From positions 1 through 64,000 of the forward strand of contig JBKBMG010000013.1 of NCBI GenBank assembly GCA_046295975.1: a DNA stretch of 64,000 nucleotides, read 5' to 3'. A program made the translations under genes and the position numbers. How positions within the stretch are numbered: the first letter of the stretch is position 1; every line of letters starts with the position of its first letter. The notes beneath the pieces are model-generated. The model saw only the letters and a program-made list of their open reading frames with translations. It had not been told where the DNA came from and made no database searches. The stretch is from UBA2357 sp046295975. Lineage in GTDB: Bacteria > Pseudomonadota > Gammaproteobacteria > Burkholderiales > Rhodocyclaceae. Positions 61,263 to 64,000 of the stretch are shown here, piece by piece.

Positions 61263-61826
61263 ATGAGCGCCAGCCACTACGACATCGAAGGCACACTGAA
61301 CTACCAAATTCCCACGGACCTACCAGGTCGTATCCGAAAACTTTGCGAGTTGATGCGCCTACCCTACGAGCGATTCGCGCAGTTGCCCGAGGAGCAGGCG
61401 GTGGAGTTGCTGGCAGGGGTGATTCTGTTCCACCACCTCCCCGAGAACGGCCCTGAGAGAAGGGCCGTCTGGGAAGCAGTTCTGGCAGCGCCGGGACCAC
61501 TTATACCCCTACTTTCGAATAAAATATTGGATCCAAAGGTCAATCCCCAGTGGGGGATATGGGCAATGGATACTCAAGAGTTGTTCGAACTGCTAGATAC
61601 GACATCCGCCATCAGTGAGATTGGATCCGCACTTGGCATGACAGCATCGATACCGACCCTATGGACAATCCTGGAGAACTTGGGAAACTCGAAGCCCCCG
61701 AAGGCACAGGCCCGTGCAAGAGCAGGTGTGGTGTTAACGTTGCTAATTTGGGGTTTCTTCGTACAGAACAGTCACAGCCATGGCGCTACTCAAGAGGAGC
61801 TTTTTCGACGTGGCGCCCGCAGATAG
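61263..61826 (+). CDS. Unknown protein with one C-terminal membrane helix
   Basis: I do not recognise this 187-residue protein. The N-terminal half is soluble and helical (GRIRKLCELMRLPYERFAQLPEEQ). The middle contains GIWAMDTQELFELLDT, and a hydrophobic helix lies near residues 154-170 (VVLTLLIWGFFVQ). It starts one base after the preceding gene and its 3' end overlaps the next gene by 47 bases. This supports a single hcp-linked operon. The domain layout resembles a toxin-like or immunity-like small protein, but no family call is justified. Confidence 0.65.
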   Translation: MSASHYDIEGTLNYQIPTDLPGRIRKLCELMRLPYERFAQLPEEQAVELLAGVILFHHLPENGPERRAVWEAVLAAPGPLIPLLSNKILDPKVNPQWGIWAMDTQELFELLDTTSAISEIGSALGMTASIPTLWTILENLGNSKPPKAQARARAGVVLTLLIWGFFVQNSHSHGATQEELFRRGARR

Positions 61827-62319
61827 TCAAACCGTGTGTTGCGTCTCGATCTCACAGCGCGCAGAGGCTGTCTATCGATCGCGATGGTATGCCGTACTGG
61901 TTCGGACGGCTTGGCTTCAGTGGGTGCTGATTGCCTTTGCCCTCATTGCATCCGGCCTGAGGTTAAGTTGGACCTTGAACGAATTCGTCATTATCCATGC
62001 CGCTATGGCCGTCTTTTTTGGATTGATTCTTGCCCTTCCCAAGGCGCTTTCGTTAGGGGACTCAGCGCAGCGTACGATCGCATCGATCGGCTCAGACAGC
62101 TCCCTGTTGCTCGACTTGGAGGAGCGCTACATCGTGCCCATGTCGGAGTTACAAGGCATCACAATCGAGTCCTGCGCATTGTTCTCGAGTTCCGCACGAA
62201 TCACACTCCTGACCACGGCTGGTGCGCGGGAGATCACGACGGCCATCACGCCCCGGAAGTTGTATCGCTTCATCTACGGGATCCAGAAGCAGATCGGCCC
62301 TGCGCTAGCCGATACCTGA
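61780..62319 (+). CDS. Unknown protein with two membrane helices and C-terminal soluble domain
   Basis: I do not recognise this 179-residue protein. Two helices lie at about 37-62 and 69-92 (WLQWVLIAFALIASGL; HAAMAVFFGLILALP). The C-terminal half (LLDLEERYIVPMSELQGITIE ... ITLLTTAGAREITTAI) looks like a small beta-rich, PH-like domain, as in YcxB-type proteins. The long overlap with the previous gene in another frame is unusual, but both frames are open and coding-like. It ends the hcp-linked set. Confidence 0.6.
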   Translation: MALLKRSFFDVAPADSQTVCCVSISQRAEAVYRSRWYAVLVRTAWLQWVLIAFALIASGLRLSWTLNEFVIIHAAMAVFFGLILALPKALSLGDSAQRTIASIGSDSSLLLDLEERYIVPMSELQGITIESCALFSSSARITLLTTAGAREITTAITPRKLYRFIYGIQKQIGPALADT

Positions 62320-62630
62320 GCGCTCGTGGGTTAATCTACTCAACGATCCGATGGCTGCAGATGTTTGATCCTTGGCAACAGTGCGCGCCCTCGCCTGTTT
62401 GCTGTACATGGCTCGATCGCTGTGCGCCGCGTCGTTCGACTTGCCGATTCATGGCCCGGCTTCGGCGGCATAAAGCATCGATTCGTGCCGCCGCCCACGT
62501 CCATTTCCGACCGCGCGCTACCATTTCTTCACAAGCACTGACAAAGCCGGCGCTCGGTACCCCCCATCGGAGCACATGAGTACTCGCCCATCGGACAACG
62601 GCTCCGATACGTCCAGCAAGGGCTATAGAC
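62320..62630. other. Intergenic stretch, no gene seen
   Basis: Three hundred bases between the end of the hcp-linked set and the LysR gene hold no convincing reading frame. Sequence composition rises back toward the high-GC host level over this gap. No terminal repeats, tRNA or integrase mark a boundary. Confidence 0.35.
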
Positions 62631-63596
62631 TCAACCTGCACCGTCACGACGCTCCATCGCCGCCGCCTCGGCCAGCAACCAAGTGCGGAAGGAAGCGATC
62701 TGGGGGTAGTCGGCGAAGGCGTCGGAGACCGTCAGGTAGTAGGCGTAGCGGCGCTTGATGGTGATGTCGAAGGGGGCGACCAGGCGGCCGGCGGCGATCT
62801 CGGCTTCGACCAGCGGCCGTGACAGCAAGGCCACGCCCAGGCCGTCGAGCACGGCCGAGATGGCAAGGCCGGAGTCGGCGAAGTGGTGCCCGGCCTGGGC
62901 GCGCACACCGGTGACGCCGGCGGCTTCCAGCCATTCCTTCCAGCTCGGGCGCTCGCGCGCTTCGGGAATGGTGTCGTCGTGGATGAGGTTGTGGCGGCGC
63001 AGGTCGGACGGCTGGCGCAGCGGGATTTTGCTGCGCAGCAACGATGCGCTGCAGACCGCGGTATATTCCGGTGCAAACAGTTTGTCCACGCGGAATCCGG
63101 GGTAGTCGCCGCTACCGTAGCGTATCCAGACCTCCGGGGCGTCCCCCCGGCCGACGTGCTCCGGCGCATAGCCGGCAACCGTGTCGCCCCCGCCAATGGC
63201 ACGGGTGGAGCTGGCGAGGTGAAGCTCGACCTCGGGCTCGCGCTCGGAAAAGCCGTGCAGGCGCGGTACCAGCCAACGTGAGGCGAAGGATGGCGGCGCC
63301 ACCACCACCAGCCGGCTACCGGCCTGCCGGGCGCGCGCATGGCCCACCGCCTCGGCGAAACACTCCAACCCCTCGCGCACCTTGGGAAGCATGGCCTCGC
63401 CCTCGGGGGTGAGTTCGATCGCACGGGTCAGGCGCCTGAACAACTCAACCCCCAGCTCCTCCTCCAGACCGCGAATCTGGTGGCTGACCGCGGTCGGCGT
63501 CACCGCCAGTTCGTCCGCGGCGCGCTTGAAGCTCAGGTGGCGCGCCGCCGCTTCGAACACGCGGAGGGCGTTGAGGGACGGAAGACGCAGGCTCAT
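62631..63596 (-). CDS. LysR-family regulator, GcvA-like
   Basis: This is a 321-residue LysR regulator of the GcvA group. The HTH reads SFKRAADELAVTPTAVSHQIRGLEEELG, followed by LFRRLTRAIELTPEGEAMLP and a substrate-binding domain with PSFASRWLVPRLHGF. The ATG at 63596 is used; 14 upstream residues are discarded. It is divergent from a small conserved-looking ORF. Regulated genes are unknown. Confidence 0.9.
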   Translation of the reverse strand: MSLRLPSLNALRVFEAAARHLSFKRAADELAVTPTAVSHQIRGLEEELGVELFRRLTRAIELTPEGEAMLPKVREGLECFAEAVGHARARQAGSRLVVVAPPSFASRWLVPRLHGFSEREPEVELHLASSTRAIGGGDTVAGYAPEHVGRGDAPEVWIRYGSGDYPGFRVDKLFAPEYTAVCSASLLRSKIPLRQPSDLRRHNLIHDDTIPEARERPSWKEWLEAAGVTGVRAQAGHHFADSGLAISAVLDGLGVALLSRPLVEAEIAAGRLVAPFDITIKRRYAYYLTVSDAFADYPQIASFRTWLLAEAAAMERRDGAG

Positions 63597-63719
63597 GTGG
63601 GGATTATGGATGAGTTTTTCTTGTTCGTCAGATGACAATTCATCGTTTGCTGCGTCGCAACATGCCGACTACAGTAGCACCGTACCCACACGATGGGAAC
63701 GATCCCAAGGACGATTGCC

Positions 63720-63884
63720 ATGAACTACGACTCCCACGAGATTGCCGCCCGGACGCGCCAGGCCGAAGAGATCGTCGACGCTTTTGCGTCCCTCTGGCAG
63801 GCCTGCGCCTTCGTCGCCCATGCCTGCACCCGACTCGCCAAGGCGACGGTGTCCGGCCTTGCACAGCGGCTGCGCCACCCCTGA
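63720..63884 (+). CDS. Small protein (54 aa) divergent from the LysR gene
   Basis: This 54-residue ORF begins MNYDSHEIAARTRQAEEIVD and contains an amphipathic helix region. AAGGA lies eight bases before the ATG, which favours real translation. Similar short proteins, often starting with a tyrosine-containing MNY stretch, occur next to GcvA-like LysR genes in proteobacteria. I know no function. An in-frame ATG nine codons earlier is less likely. Confidence 0.5.
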   Translation: MNYDSHEIAARTRQAEEIVDAFASLWQACAFVAHACTRLAKATVSGLAQRLRHP

Positions 63885-63992
63885 TCCCGGAATTCCCTGT
63901 ACCCAACCCGCTAGACCCGCGACGCCACAAGCGACGCCCGGTGCCACCGCACGACACCATCGCGCGCCATCGCCGGTTACCAAGGAGCAATA

Positions 63993-63998
63993 CCATGT
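63993..63998 (+). CDS. Start of a further gene, cut by the window edge
   Basis: AGGAG at 63981-63985 stands seven bases before an ATG at 63993. Only two codons are inside the window, so nothing can be said about the product. Confidence 0.4.
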
Positions 63999-64000
63999 AC

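Overview
The window is a high-GC proteobacterial chromosome segment. The gene families point to a betaproteobacterium of the Rhodocyclales type (Thauera, Azoarcus or Aromatoleum relatives): a cytochrome bd oxidase with a GbsR-type regulator, a modEABC-mop molybdate locus, the FecR/CHASE2-kinase/response-regulator trio, a UbiX/LonSB/MutY housekeeping block, and dispersed palindromic repeats carrying 'TTCGACAGGCTCAGGGCGAA'. The species assignment is an inference. I see no rRNA, ordinary tRNA, CRISPR array, intact insertion sequence or replication origin.

Layout. 0.3-11.3 kb: one minus-strand series (alpha/beta hydrolase, sensor kinase, response regulator, RND adaptor, RND pump, outer-membrane factor, MlaA lipoprotein), facing a divergent TetR gene with a perfect 9+9 bp palindrome between them. 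11.3-13.7 kb: a possible gene remnant, then a MerR regulator with a textbook 19-bp-spacer promoter driving an MFS exporter. 14-17.2 kb: flavin reductase, mutY, LonSB protein, ubiX. 17.3-20.6 kb: a branched-chain-amino-acid-type ABC binding protein and two permeases, without ATPases. 20.7-24.5 kb: TRIC-type channel, ASCH-wHTH protein, PAS-GGDEF-EAL protein. 24.6-29.1 kb: CHASE2 kinase, LysM-FecR protein and response regulator. 29.3-35.2 kb: MBL hydrolase, Kef-type antiporter, cydAB with its regulator. 35.4-42.2 kb: a molybdate/tungstate region marked by three palindromic repeat elements: TupA-like binding protein, ModE-HTH/PBP regulator, modEABC operon and a di-Mop storage protein. 42.3-50.5 kb: LysR, allophanate hydrolase and a dipeptide-type ABC importer. 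50.6-52.6 kb: a conserved unknown and a DUF3617 protein.

52.8-59.7 kb is the highlight: a complete RNA-repair operon read leftwards (rsr/Ro60, two Y RNAs, rtcB, an RlaP-like nucleotidyltransferase, rtcA) from a clear sigma-54 promoter, with the divergent CARF-AAA+ activator rtcR. The two noncoding RNAs between rsr and rtcB are circularly permuted tRNA mimics (T-arm and 3' acceptor strand first, then 5' acceptor strand and D-arm). Their ends pair in a Ro60-type stem supported by compensatory changes between the two copies. The rsr reading frame carries a single in-frame TAA at codon 71, so the Ro60 protein is either lost or made as an N-terminally shortened form.

59.9-62.3 kb: an orphan Hcp gene followed by three unrecognised, overlapping genes, two or three of them for membrane proteins. 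This is a candidate type VI secretion cargo island. 62.6 kb to the end: a GcvA-like LysR gene, a divergent small ORF and the first codons of another gene. The last printed base is 63998.
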